A stretch of DNA of 64,000 nt from Brachionus rotundiformis (lineage: Eukaryota > Rotifera > Eurotatoria > Ploima > Brachionidae), in the NCBI GenBank assembly GCA_016802295.1, contig JAESIW010000020.1, positions 62,001 through 126,000 of the forward strand. The letters run 5' to 3'. The notes under the pieces were generated by a model. It had not been told where the DNA came from, did not search any database, and was given only the letters and a program-made list of their open reading frames with translations. Positions 21,540-34,445 of this stretch are shown here, in pieces. The translations under genes and the position numbers were made by a program. The first letter of the stretch is position 1. The number at the start of each line of letters is the position of its first letter.

Positions 21540-22004
21540 AAATTGACTACTTGTTCATCCCACTCTCAAGTTCAACTCAAAAAATTATCAATGATGCACA
21601 AAAAATGGAAAACAAAATACTCAGGCATATCAAATACGTCCCATTGAAAACTAAGATCGATACCATCCATAAGAGTCTAAATATTGTCATTATATCAACT
21701 AGATCTGAACTAACAATAAGTTCTGTTCCAAACAACAAGTTCAACAATTTATTTGAAAATTTTAAAAAATCAATTATCTAGTAAATCGTATAACCTTGAG
21801 TTACCTATCAACTTTATACTTAATAAATTAAATTTATATTATTTTATCCTGCTATAATCATCTTTAGGATATATACATAAAGTTTCTCTTTTTTTTTAAA
21901 TTTAATTCAATATTTTAAACGTTAGGCTAAAAAGAAGGACTATGATCCATTCTGAGTGGCCTGAGGACTTCCTCAAATAATATTTTAAATAAATAAATAA
22001 ATAA
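21540..22004 (+). pseudogene. LINE 3' end, 5'-truncated
   Basis: The frame 21551-21781 reads the C-terminal tail of a jockey/CR1-like ORF2 ('QKMENKILRHIKYVPLKTKIDTIHK', closely similar in pattern to the same place in the element at 31687-34445, where it reads 'IQNRILKIIKFFPLKTSVRTIHK'). It ends in a stop, about 200 bases of 3' UTR, and a tail of TAAA repeats (about 21984-22004). It is a truncated, dead insertion. Confidence 0.7.
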
Positions 22005-22439
22005 AATTTTTTAAACTATTTTATTTGTAATAAGAATGAGTTCCTGATCAGCTCAATTTTAAATTCTAAATAAAGTGAATAAAATGCAAAAATAAGTGGC
22101 AAATGAGTATTATTTAATTTGATTGATATATTTTAATAAATACTTTATTTAATAATTTTATATGTAATATTTTTTAGTCAAAAAATTCACTTAAAAATTA
22201 AGATCTTATGAATTTATTTGATTTCTTTGAATTCAATGCTAATATGAATATGAAATTCTAGCCCTGAATAAATATAGTAATTTATTCTATTTTCTTGCTT
22301 AATCTCCGTCAACTCGTACCTTGCTATAAGCTATGCTAGTAAATCTATTTTTTGTCCCATAAATTGTCATGATTTTAGTTACTGAGCAAATTTATATTCT
22401 ATTATTATAATTCTCAGTCGGTATCGCCTGTTTTATCTA

Positions 22440-22960
22440 AGTATGAGGAAGATGACGATACTGATCGGAGAAAAAGACATCCAAATGTCGGGATAATTTT
22501 CAGCTGAAAAAGTTTTAAAAAAACTTTATCAAAATGTCACGTCTTATTACCGATTGTTGGACATTCGTGCATAGTTTTTATTATATTAGTTTAATTGCTC
22601 ATTTTCAAAACGAAAAACTTAATCTTCACTCCATGCTTTTAGCTATTCTGCATATGTTAGGTGGTCATTCAGTTAAGAATCTCGCTGAAAAAATAACTTG
22701 CCTAATTGATAAGTTTTCAATACAAGCTTCAATTAAATTTTTTACAACAAACAATGTTAACTCAATGATTCAGATGTCTAAACATCTTTACATTGAAAGA
22801 ATATCGTGTATTGGCCACTAAGTAAATTTAATTGTTTCAAATGATTTGAAGGTTTTTAAACAAAAATCAATCAGAAATGAAGAAAATAGATATTATGACT
22901 GCGCTAGCAAAACATCTCAAAATATAGAACAATCATAAAAACAGAAACTTGATGAGTACG
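22440..22960 (+). pseudogene. hAT-family transposase relic
   Basis: From 22534 the protein reads 'LITDCWTFVHSFYYISLIAHF' (first catalytic-Asp block of hAT transposases, D-C-W-T), then 'LHMLGGHSVKNLAEKI', then 'KFFTTNNVNSM' where the second catalytic Asp is expected but Asn is present, then 'ISCIGH' and, past a TAA (22819-22821), 'VNLIVSNDLKVF', the RC..H..L.L-like block. The stop and the missing Asp make it inactive. Ends were not found. Confidence 0.7.
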
Positions 22961-23189
22961 CTGTTGATTAACCTTGAAATTGAAAATTGAACATTAATTA
23001 AATTTTATTTCTTCTGCAGAAGAAATAAGATATTATGTGTAATTTTTTTTTAAATAATGAAATATTAAATAAGAATTATCCTCTTAATTCTTTGCTTAAA
23101 AGTAAGATCTTTTTGGTAAATAGAAAGACAAGATTGTTCGTGGAAACGATATAATACGTTACTCTACATATACAACACTGATGAACCAA

Positions 23190-23570
23190 AGTGAACGCTG
23201 GACAGTGTCTGAGGTAGATAGAACAAGCCTAAACACTTTCATCGCTGGTTGCTTAAGAACGATACTTGAAGTTCACTGCCTAAAACATTGTTAAATGATT
23301 AACTATAAAGAAGAACGAATTCAGAACCAATGGATCAATTTTTAAAGAAGGCAAAAAATGTGGTGGCTTGGCTTGTAGGTAGAAAAAATAAGAAAAAATA
23401 AGTACATGCCAAAATCAGGTATCGATAATCTCCTGATTCGGCAGTCAAATAATGGTTGATATTTTGGAAGAAAGCAGGCAGAGTTTGGATTCAAATTATA
23501 ATAATGGACTGAGAAATGTTTAAGATGACTGTAATTGGTCATTTAGCTTTTGAGTGAATTTTTAAAAGAA
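23190..23570 (+). pseudogene. LINE relic, RT C-terminal region of a different clade
   Basis: Broken frames read 'LNTFIAGCLRTILEVH', then a 'RRQKMWWLGL' segment (the ...RRWRWLGH... block) and a 'RQSNNG...KQAEFG' segment. These are in the order seen downstream of RT in LINEs whose C-terminus carries that conserved block. Several stops interrupt it. It is a different lineage from the jockey-like relics elsewhere here. Confidence 0.5.
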
Positions 23571-24971
23571 AATTTTCAGCATGGATAATCAGTGTTGTAC
23601 AAAGCCGTAGATTCAAAGTTACTTTTTCAAATAAAAAATCACAAACAGCGACAAAATTACTGAGCTAAAATCAAAAAACTAAAAATTTTGAAAGTTTATT
23701 TCATTGAAAAAACTAAGCTTGTTTAATAAAAATTTTGCGCAGTTTTTTTAATTTTACTCTAATTTATTAAAAATTCTGTTCAAATTAATGATATGAAAAT
23801 TACTAATTTTCTAAAATTGAGCTATTTAATATGGGATTTAATTTATATACTTTTGATCATTAAGTTGTATAATTATCAACTGATAGTCATCATTTTTATC
23901 TTTAAATATTTATGGAATAAAAGAGAGTTTTTTTAACAAAAAAAAGGAAAATTTTAAACAAAATGTGTAGAAAGATCTCGTATATCTTTTAGAAAATATT
24001 CCAATTTTTGTAAACTTTTTGTTAAAATTTTTAGGACTCAAAGGCAAGCATCGGACTCAGTTCATAAAATAATTAACTAAATAAATTATATTAAAAAATA
24101 TCCTTCATTTATTCTGAATTTAAAAAATTCATATAATCTAATAATCAAACACATAATATTAAAAAATCAACTCATAATAGTAGAATGTTTAACAACTAAT
24201 ATGAATAATTAATCCTCATAATAATATACGATTTTCCACTTATAATTTTCAATTACCAAATAATGATAAATTTACAATTTAATGGAATTTTAATTTTGGT
24301 TAAATTAGGACATGACCCAGAGCATTATTCTTTCTATCTCAATCATAAAAATATATCGTCTGTTAATTATAGAATCAATTAAGAATATATAGTTATCTTA
24401 TTATTACAGATTAATTTCTTCTATTTAGACTTAATTTTATTATGTTATTGTTTCATATAAAAAAAATATAGTTGCCTATATTAATATGGTAACAGGTTTT
24501 TGTAAATTTGTTTAATGAATTTAAATACTTGAAATATTGAATAGCCTTGGTAAGTGACACTTGAATAATCTTTTTTGTTGAAACTTAAGTTATTAGCATC
24601 GAAAATTAGGTGAGAAAATTAGCAGAAATATTATTTTATTGATTAACTACTTAAATTAAAAGTAAGAGGTTAAAACAATAAAATTTGCACAGGTGAATTT
24701 TAGAATAAAAAACCAACAGTTTAAAATACTATGATTTAAATAATTAATTTGAACTTTACAGTATTAATCACAGAATAACTGATTAATATAAAATAGTGAA
24801 TTTAAATTATATAATAAAGGTCCATAATAATAAATTATGATGTATGTATGAAATGTTATTTTATCAGGTCAAACATTCAACAATTAGTTATAGCCATTAG
24901 TCAGGTAATTTTATTTCATTTTAATTAAAAATGAAGTGTGAAAATACGGATAATTGAAATGAGACCAAAGG
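23571..24971. other. AT-rich intergenic sequence, no gene seen
   Basis: Only short frames and A/T runs. Nothing supportable. Confidence 0.4.
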
Positions 24972-25052
24972 GCTGCGATGGCCGAGTGGTTAAGGCGTCT
25001 GACTCGAAATCAGATGGGGTTACCCGCACAGGTTCAAATCCTGTTCGCAGCG
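24972..25052 (+). tRNA. trnS-CGA: tRNA-Ser (anticodon CGA)
   Basis: A complete type-II cloverleaf. The acceptor stem GCTGCGA pairs perfectly with TCGCAGC, and the discriminator is G. The A-box is TGGCCGAGTGG. The anticodon stem CTGA/TCAG (plus flanking pair) presents anticodon CGA at 25005-25007, reading UCG serine codons. The long variable arm (GGGGTTACCC) is as expected for tRNA-Ser. The B-box GGTTCAAATCC lies in the T-arm. A run of T begins at 25054. No intron. Confidence 0.97.
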
Positions 25053-25053
25053 A

Positions 25054-25063
25054 TTTTTTTTTT
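25054..25063 (+). terminator. RNA polymerase III terminator of tRNA-Ser
   Basis: Ten consecutive T residues start two bases after the tRNA 3' end. Confidence 0.85.
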
Positions 25064-25407
25064 CATTAAAATTTTATTTTAATATCTTTTAAAAAAAGAT
25101 TTAAATAGATAATATTTGTTCATTTGTTTTCACATGAAAAACAAAGAGGAGTGACAGCTATTGCCTTTGATAAGTCTAATTTAGAGCTCATAATTTATGT
25201 CAAAGTCAATACCTAAATATGTATATACTTAAAATTAAAAAAAAATGTTTCTGTTTATTTATTAAATTATTAAAATTAAAATTTAACATTATTTAATTTT
25301 GTTTAGATGCTTGCTTTCTAGTAGCCGGGCTGATCACTTAAATGCTACGTTTTATTATTTTAGTCAAAAATGATAAAACCTTAGATAGAGTAAATTAACA
25401 ATTCATA

Positions 25408-28400
25408 ATGAATTTGGACAAAATCAGCAAATCTTTTGCCAAAGAATATGTTCCAAGTGACCATTTGTCGCATATTCAACGCCACAGTTTGTACAGAAAG
25501 CTTGTTTGTAAGCTTATCGATTTTTTAAACGATGAGCGCTTATTTGTAATGATTATTAGAGGACCAGCCAAAAGTGGCAAGACATATTTGCTTAATTCAG
25601 TGCTTGGTCAAACAACAGTTTTGCAAAAGAACACTGACTATTTATTAATGGAAAATCAGTCGATTGGCAGCATTAAATATCTACTCAGCACAAAAGCAAA
25701 TAATCAGCTATTTTTAATTCAAAAGATAAATAGAAACATTCAAAGTATTGGCTCTTTGGTCAAATATGTTCACAAAAAAAAAAGAAAAATCATTTTTATA
25801 ATTGGCAATAAGCATTTTATTCAGCACAGAAAGATATTTAACAAATATCGATTTGTATTACTCACAGTAAACTATTTAAGTCATTGTGAATTGAGACAGA
25901 ATTTAACTGAGGTAAACTCAATTAGAATAAACGAGCATACTTGTGTAGACAAGAATTTTTTTATAAAATATTTCTACAATTTGGTAAAAAGACCAAAATA
26001 TTTTCAAATTGTGAAAAAACACTCGACCATTGATATCACTTGTCAGCAGAGCAGTGAGAATATCTTCTACGATCAGTATGCTCCTCTTTATTCCCTCAAC
26101 TCTTTTGTCTATTCATGCAAATCATTTTCACTCTTGCTCAAAAGTAATATTCTTGTTGAGAACATAAGTCCTCAACTTGGCAAACAATTTAAGCCTATTG
26201 TTCTCAACCAGCTTCTGATCTATTTGTTCAATGAGAAAAAAATGCCAACTATTAGATCAGGGTGTTTTGTTGTCAAAGTAAACAAATATGACACAGAGCT
26301 CAATTCATTCATACTTTCTCGCATATCTTTTCTTGAAATCAAGTGTATATTTCTGGTCGATCACAGGGACAATCTTTTCAATAAATACCAACACTTGTTT
26401 GACTTTAAATTCAAGCTTAATTCGTTGACATCGAATGATTTACTAATCGAATCAATTGGACATGTGGATCTCCCGGCTATTGACTATATTAAACACGATA
26501 AAAAAGACCTTAGTCAGGTATTAGATAATTTGCATTATAATGCTTTGATAGAAGGACATGTTCCATTTGTCAATAGATTAAATGTGCTTAATATTGACAT
26601 TGACAAAGTTGAAGATTTTCTTAACAAAAGTTCGATAGCTAGGCTATTTTGTAAATATCTTGTCAAAAAAAATAATTTGATAGTGATTGTTCGAAATGTT
26701 TACAATCAAAATCAAATGTATCTAATTCAACGTTTGATTAATTTAAAAGTTAAATTAATTGTTCAAATCAGCTATGATTCCAGGTGATTACTAACTTTTC
26801 TTATTAAATCGAGTTCAATAATAAAAAAATATTTTATTTTCTATATTATTTCATTTTATTTTAATTAAATTATTCAAATTTAAGGTTTAAAAGTCTTATT
26901 TGGAACACTATCGGACCGAGGTCAGCATACATAAAAGAACATCATGCTGAAGTGCATTTTAATTTGAATTCGAAGTTGATTTCTCTTTTGGAAAAAGGCT
27001 CCAGATTTGATGCTTCAAATTCCAGCAATGTTTTCCTGTGTTATTACTTTCAGCTAAAACGAATAGAGCAAATAGCATTTGTCAACTATTTCAATTTAAG
27101 TACTGTTACAATTGAAAAGGATGAAAATATGGACAAATCAATTTTGTCAATCGAGACTTTGGTCAAGAATCTTGTAGAAAACAAAATAGAATTTCATGAT
27201 AGGTCTTTTGAGATCTATTTTACTGCAATTTATATTGTCAAAGAGTTGTCTAGCGAGAAGGAATACTCACAAGAACATATTCGGTCTTTGATTCTCAAGT
27301 ATCGATACTACAAAAAATTCGCTCGACTTTGGTACTTTATCGCCCAAATGCTGTCAAATGATAACTCCTATCTTAGATCACTCAATTTGAATCAAAATAA
27401 GCTGCTGATAGATTTTTGGAAATTGATTCTCAGTTGTTCGAATAAAGATCTTATTGGAATATATCATTGCCAGTTGTTAAAGGAATGTCTTGATCGATCT
27501 AATCAGGAAAATCCGTTTTTTTGCGTGTCGAAAAAGAAGTCAAACAATAAAAATTTAACTTACAACGTTGAGTCCAGTGAACAAGTGGGCGATTTTTTTG
27601 CATTCGATAGCTTAAATAGTGGCATTAAGGCTATCCTTGAATTTTTAAAAGTTAACGGACATGAAAAAAAGCCAATTCATGTCCGTAAATTGAACTGTAT
27701 GTTTCGCAGTTTGACTACATTTGTCAATAGCAATAGTCGCCAATTGCTTAAGTTGTGTCAGTTTTGTCTTAACAATCGTTTTGGTTATATTCTTTTGTAT
27801 TCTAGTCTAATCAAGGAGCAAATTGTGCACTTGATTCAGCAGTTAGGTACAACAGACATGTCAGTCAGATCCGAATGTTGTTTGTTATTGCAAATGAATA
27901 TGATAAAATCTATAGGTTTAAGAACTAAAATTATCTCAGCAAAATCATTAATCCTTCTAACAAAAGAAATCGATCAGACTATTCTTGATATTTTGACCGA
28001 AAGTTTTTTTTCTAGAAACGATGATTGGTGGTACTTGATACCAGATTTGATTAAAACATGTCACATATCTAATGTCAATCTCTTGGCTAAAATATTTGAA
28101 CTCATAAACCAAAATAAAGACTCTGAATTGGTTAAAGCACTCTTTTCTCTTTTGTCAAATTCATCCAATTTTAAAAAGGAGATTCTAGCTTTCAAAATCG
28201 AACTAGCTAATATGCCAACAAATTTAAAGGCATATTATTATGATTTGCACTTCAACTTAGGATCTAATAAATACTTGGATGAATTAATAGAGCTAGTTTT
28301 CATTGAGAACACTAGTCTCATTTTTAATCTTCACAAATACATTTCAACAAAAGTAGATTCAGATAAGTTTGTGTTGAACGATAAATTGTCTTTAATCTTG

Positions 28401-29301
28401 AAACAAGAGTGTTTTGTAGCCAAATTAGACTATTTTATTGAGAACAATTTAATCAAGTTATCTGTGCAGTTAATTCATTGGCTCCTCAAGGAAATACAAA
28501 CTAAAGATTTAAATGAATTTATAAAGCTTTTGTCCAAGTGTAACCAACTAGGTTCAAATTCGAACAAAATAATTGACTATTTGTCTAATTTGATAATAGG
28601 CGAAGAGAATGACTTGGACAAAGACTGGCTCATAGGTCATTTGCTTCCCTCATTTAAGCTTATTTTAATTGAGACCAAAAGCTCTCATTTAATCATTGAA
28701 ATGATCAAAATAATAATCAAGAAATTCATTCAAAATACAAATGCTTTTAACTGTGTAAACTTCTTGCTCATTCAAATGACCACTTGTGTTGGAATTAACC
28801 GCGATCTTGACTTAGGTCAATTCGCTGAACTTTTGTGCTTTTACTATTCAGAATTTCAAGGGTATCAAAAGTATTACATCAAAAAGAAGAGTTTGGACAA
28901 GTTCAGAACCAAATTTGAAGAATTAACCAGCACTTTTTATCACATATTAAACCTTTTAGATACCAATGAATTTCTAAAGATGGCTTTAGAAAAATACCAA
29001 GAGACAAATTCAATCGACTATTTGAGATTGTTTGTCAAAAAGTGTATAGTCAATCATCTAGCTGTCTTAATTGAACAAAATTATTTGAAAGTCATTGACC
29101 AAGATCTAATGCTAGAAATAAAAGTAAACTTTCATATATATTTTTAATTTTTTTCAATTAATTTTATATTTTAAGCTGGATACTGCCCGAGAATTTCAAC
29201 ATGAATTAAATAGATTAGCTGTTGATGAGAACAAACCCTTAAAACAGATAAAATTGATAATTTTAAATGATAATTCATTGCGTTCTTTAAATCAAAATTA
29301 A
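25408..29301 (+). CDS. STAND/NACHT-like P-loop protein (1,246 aa, three exons)
   Basis: The exons are 25408-26783, 26885-29123 and 29176-29301; the introns (101 and 52 bases) are GT-AG and the frame is continuous for 1,246 codons. A Walker A motif, GPAKSGKT, lies at residues 52-59 after a hydrophobic strand ('LFVMIIR'). A hydrophobic strand ending in Asp, 'KCIFLVDHRD', may be Walker B. A block reading 'FHDRSFEIYFTAIYIVKEL', followed about 20 residues on by 'YYKKFARLWYFIAQML', resembles the winged-helix/helical region of animal NACHT proteins. The C-terminal ~700 residues are helical solenoid with no recognisable LRR, ankyrin or TPR repeat. NACHT/STAND assignment is inference: these proteins act as cytosolic nucleotide-dependent switches, often in immunity. 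A paralogous 3' end opens the window. Confidence 0.7.
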
Positions 29302-30600
29302 TTTTTGACTTGTAAGTTGTTAAAAATAGTTTTTTTTAAATATTTTCTGATTTACTTTTATCTAATTTATCTACTTTATTTTGTCTTTATATCAATGATG
29401 TTTCTTAATATTTTTGTTAAGCTCAGCCTTGTAAGCCCTTTTGTTGGGTAATTTTTATTAAAAAATATCTTGATTTTCATTTTTTAAAATTTAATAAATT
29501 AAAAAAAATAACTATTTATTTAACTATTGCAGATTAAACCCTACAAGATCTTAATTAAGGTTTTAAAGCTTTTAAAGTAAAAAATTTTAAATTTGATAAA
29601 TTAGAAAGAGCTAAAAATATTCAGTTGTTTGCTCCAAGAATATTTAGCTTTTTGCCTAACTCTCATTTTCCATTCCGTTGGTATCCAATTAGCTAGAATT
29701 TTACAGAATCGATTGGTTTAGTATTTGACTTTTACCAATACCAATGGTTCATCCTAATATTCATGCTTGGAATTAAAGCAAAAGATCTTTGATTAAAATT
29801 TATTTTATAATTATCAAGCTTAAATTTTATAATTAAAGAGTTGATCAGTCTTATCAAAGTCAGGGTGTTACTTTAAGTAATTATTTTATAGTTAAATTGG
29901 AAAATTATGATTTTTTAAAGTTTTTATAAATGCATTTGTATACTTAGTGTATTTTGATTGTTTTTATGGCGTTCTTTTATTTAATATAATTTAAAAAATA
30001 TTTTGTCTTTATTTAACAGGTTTTTATTATTTAGCAGTAATATAAGTGGTGTAAAAATTACAAGATCTGCTTAAATTAGATTCAAATTTATTTTTAAAAA
30101 TAAGCTTGAGTTACAAAATAAATATTTTTTTTGATGATAATCATTTTTATTCTAGAATAAATTCGTTTCTTAACAAATAATTTAAGTTTTTAAAAATTTG
30201 CATATTTCTATCTTTTATTTGCTATTTTTTTAACCATTTTTAAATATTTATAAATTGAAAAATTGATATGCATCAAATAAATAGCAAAGTTATTTAAATA
30301 AATGTAAAAAATAATTACAAACTAAATGATAACTAAATTCGGCATAGGTGAATTTTTTATATAGCTTAATTAGCTTACCAAAAACGATACTAAAATAAAT
30401 TTTCTTTAATAATATCTATTGTTGATAAGTGGATAAGACTTTAAGAAATCTTTATTTTATTAATGCTTCATTAGATGATTAATTTTACATTAAAAAATAA
30501 GGATTAAATAATTATTTCGTGTATAGCAACTGAATTTTATTTTTTATCAATTCAAAATTTGAAAATTTAAATTATATTGAATAAATTAACATAATTTAAA
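29302..30600. other. AT-rich sequence, no gene seen
   Basis: 3' flank of the NACHT-like gene followed by low-complexity sequence up to the LINE. No exon or RNA supported. Confidence 0.4.
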
Positions 30601-30602
30601 CA

Positions 30603-31694
30603 GTGGAACATCCTGATCCAATAACCAACTCGCAGCTATCAGATACTGCTAAAATGATCAACCAAGCTTGTAATACTTTGGATTACGGCCCAGAGTATTC
30701 TCACGCTTATCAACCGCATCTACGTAACTTCACAAGCTACGCAAATAAAGTAAAACCTTATAATATTCCGACGAGAAAACAAGCTTCCCAATTGCCAGGC
30801 AGGTTTTAGAAAAAAGCGCTCCACCCAAGAGCATATTCTGAATATAACCCAATCAGTATGTGAGGGATTTAATAACAATAAATTAACAGGAGCCGTATTT
30901 TTTGATTTAGAAAAAGCATTTGATAAGGCCTCACACTTTGGGATCGTTAATTCGACATTGAATCAGAACGGGTAAAACAAAGACTAAAACAGGAATATGA
31001 CATTGACAACACTCTGCGCATGGTAAAAAAGTCAACAGGACAAAAACTCGAACTAGTTAAAATAGTTACCTCAAACCAAGAGAAATATAACCAAATGATA
31101 AATAACAAGAAAATTAGACTTGGTTCGTCCATCGTGAGAGTATCTCCATGGAGATTCGGAGTAACACCAGACCAGTGTTTCAAGTGCTTAGAATTTGGAC
31201 ACGAAAGCAAAAATTGCCAAGCACAAGAAAAATGTCTAAGATGTTCCAAAACTGGTCACAACCACAAAAAATGCAAGGTAAGTGATCCAAAGAACTTTAA
31301 ATGCGCCAATTGTGCTGGAAATCACTCAGCTTGTGCAAAAAAATGCCCAAAATTAATAGAAGCAGTCGAAGCAAAAAAAAAGAAACTAGAAAAAAACATG
31401 AGTAATAACACAAACCAATTCAAAAGGGTACATTCTGAATTTAGCAAAGATAAAGCCCATAACAATACTCTCACTCAAACAAATCTGATTAACCTAGTTA
31501 GACTAATGATAGATCTGTTTAGGAATCTAAGTAAAGTATCGGTGGCAGCAAATGAGGATCCGACACCAATACTAGAAATAATAGGACAAAATCTAGGAAA
31601 AGATTTCAGTAATGCAATTAGCAACCATTTATTTAAAAACCTTGACCAATTAGATCCAAACATGATAAACAGATTTATGGATTATAATGAATAA
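30603..31694 (+). pseudogene. LINE ORF1 (zinc-knuckle RNA-binding protein), disrupted
   Basis: A 5' fragment (30603-30782) reads protein but has no clear ATG at its start. It is then replaced by a 168-bp stretch copied from ORF2 (30783-30950), which brings a stop (30807-30809). ORF1 reading resumes at about 30950 and is open from 31020 to 31694. Three CCHC knuckles follow one another: C-x2-C-x4-H-x4-C in 'CFKCLEFGHESKNC', 'CLRCSKTGHNHKKC', and a variant 'CANCAGNHSACAKKC'. This arrangement is the ORF1 pattern of jockey-type elements. Its stop overlaps the ORF2 start by eight bases (ATGAATAA), suggesting coupled termination-reinitiation. Confidence 0.8.
30783..30950 (+). repeat. 168-bp copy of the element's own RT sequence inside ORF1
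   Basis: Identical to 33330-33497 in direct orientation; no mismatch seen. It encodes the RT segment from 'LPNCQAGFRKK' to 'HFGIV'. No short duplication borders it. Confidence 0.9.
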
Positions 31695-34445
31695 TAAAAA
31701 ATTTAAAATTTTTCATATCAACTGTCAATCTGTTAAAAATTCTCTCAAACAAGCTCAAATAGAAAATATCTTGAACAAATTAGAAGTTGAAATGTTTTGC
31801 CTAAACGAAACTTTTCTAAAAGAAAAAGATAACTTCAACATCAATAATTATAAAATTTTTAGGAAAGACAGGAACATACTAAATTCGAATAAAACCAAAG
31901 CAATGAAAGGAGGTGGTGTAGCAATTGGTGTTAAAGGCTCTTTTAGGAGTAAAAAAATAGAGCTCACAGATATTTGTGAAATAAATGAGAATGACGAAAT
32001 TGTTGGAGCTGAAATCGAGCTGAACAACAAGGAAACTTTAGCTATCTTCTCAATGTATAATAGGCCTAATTCTGTCATAAATGATAAGTTCTTTGGAAAA
32101 GTAAAAGCCAAATATCGTAACTTAATTTTAATTGGGGATCTAAATTGTGTGAATCAAAACTGGTACTGTAATAGCAATAATGCTAATGGGCTAAAATTAG
32201 CAAAAATAATTGAGCAAAACAACCTATATGTTTTAAATAACGATAGTCCAACCTTTAGTCGTGGTAATAATATAATAGATTTAACGATTTGTTCTGAAGC
32301 AATGCTTGGATTTTTTGATGACTTCAAAGTATTAGACACTAAAATAAGTGACCACTATGCAACGCTAAGCTCATTTATAAGTCTCGATATAAAAAAATGC
32401 ACCCAAAGTGCGAAAAGAATAAACTGGGATAAATTTAGATGCCAATTAAATAAAAAGCCAGAAGTTAATAGCGTTGCCATTACCCCAGAAAACTTAGATT
32501 TAGCAATAAAAAGCATAACAGAAAACATTAAAAACGCTATGATTGAAGCAACAGTAGCATACGAGTTTAAAAACAATAAAAGCTCATGCATAATAATTCC
32601 AGAATCAGTACTTGAACTCGTCAGAACCAAAAGAAAGCTAAGGAAAATTTTCCAGAAAAGTCAACTTCCGGAACACAAAAAAATCTTGAATGCAGTGAGC
32701 TATAAAATATCGAAAATCCTCAAAAAAATGAAAATGGACAAGGTTAAAGGCGAATTTGCAGCACTTGCTAATTTCAATCAATCAGACACAAAGCACTGGA
32801 ATCTAGTAAACAAACTAGAAAATAAAGACAAACAAAGCAAGGTAAGCACGGAATTGAAAGTAAACGATGTCAAAATCACAAAAAGTAACGAAATTGCAGA
32901 AGCCTTCGCAGATAATTTAGCTACCATCTTTTCAGATCAAAATCAACTCTCAAATGTACAACAAATCCATTCTAATAAAGACCAAAAATTTGGCATCAAT
33001 GAATATATATCAACAAGTGAATTAGCAGACGCGATAAAAAATATTTCAAATAAAAGATCAAGTGGATTCGATGGCATATCCAACAAAATACTCAGAAACT
33101 TACCCTTCAGGACACTTAAAGAAATTCACTCAGTATTCAACTACTCGATCAAATTAGGTTATATACCAAAAGAATGGAAACAAGCCAGAGTAATAGTAAT
33201 TTTAAAGAAAGGTAAGCCACCAGAAGATCCAGGCTCATATAGACCAATCTCACTTTTATGCTGCTTATGCAAATTATTAGAAAAAATATTAAACCAAAAG
33301 ATACAAAAATGGGCCGAAAAGAATCAGGTGCTTCCCAATTGCCAGGCAGGTTTTAGAAAAAAGCGCTCCACCCAAGAGCATATTCTGAATATAACCCAAT
33401 CAGTATGTGAGGGATTTAATAACAATAAATTAACAGGAGCCGTATTTTTTGATTTAGAAAAAGCATTTGATAAGGCCTCACACTTTGGGATCGTTAAAAA
33501 ACTAGACAACCTCGGTCTTAACCGATGCTTATTGAATTGGGTAATCAACTTCCTAAGTAACAGGACATTTCAAGTGCACTATAAGGAATGTGTATCAACC
33601 GAAAAAGCATAAACTGTGGTGTTCCGCAAGGTAGCTGTCTCTCACCAACTCTATTCAATATTTATTTTAGTGATGTAGCGAAAACTTTACCAGAGAATAT
33701 AAAAATAGCTCTTTTCGCTGATGACCTGTGCATCTGGATTTCGTGTAAATCAATTAAAGAACTTAAAAGATATCTCCAAATCGGCATAGATAAAGTAGCT
33801 GATTTTTGTTTAACCTGGGGCTTTAAAATCAATCTCTCAAAAACTTGTCATACAACATTCACTACAGCAGGCCATAGGAAAAACTATGAGAGTAAATACA
33901 ATTTAAATCTTCGAATTGGTAACCAGCAGGTCCCTTTGGAACCAAACCCAACATTTCTTGGTATTAAACAGGATCCAAAAATCAGTTTCAAAGCACATTT
34001 GGACCAACTAGAAAGGAAGCTCATTCCTAAAACGAACCTGCTCAGACGAATAAAAAATTTTAAATGGGCCAAGTCCCTTTCTTTAAATATACAACTATAT
34101 AAGTCTTTAATTAGATCTCTTATGGATTACTGTTTTGTCATAATCAATGTGGGTACTGAAAAAATTAAGAAAAATCTGCAGAAAATCCAAAACAGGATCT
34201 TAAAAATTATCAAATTCTTTCCGTTAAAGACTTCAGTACGCACGATACACAAAGTACTCAAGCTTGACACAATCGAAGAAAGGGCAAATCACTTGTTTGT
34301 CAAATTCATAGAAAGTAAATCCAAACAAGAATTTATAGCCAAAGAAATTCACGCATACGTGCAAACTGTTTCCTACTCAGATCCCAAAAGATTCAAAACG
34401 CCAATTGACGTATTCCACGAAATCAAACTCAAGGAAAACAATTAA
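31687..34445 (+). pseudogene. LINE ORF2: endonuclease-reverse transcriptase, one frameshift
   Basis: The endonuclease comes first: 'FHINCQSVKN' (Asn), 'LNETFL' (Glu), 'LIGDLNCVNQNW' (Asp and Asn) and 'SDHYA' (the catalytic Ser-Asp-His) are all present. RT follows with 'SSGFDGISNKIL', 'YRPISLL', 'QAGFRKKRSTQEH', 'FFDLEKAFDKA' (first Asp), then 'GVPQGSCLSPTLFN' and 'LFADDLCIW' (FADD catalytic box). The frame breaks at about 33590-33610, inside 'gaaaaagcataaac'; a one-base loss relative to the intact frame explains it, and a sequencing error in this A-run is possible. The second part runs to a stop at 34445. All catalytic residues seem intact, so this is a young copy. Confidence 0.88.
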
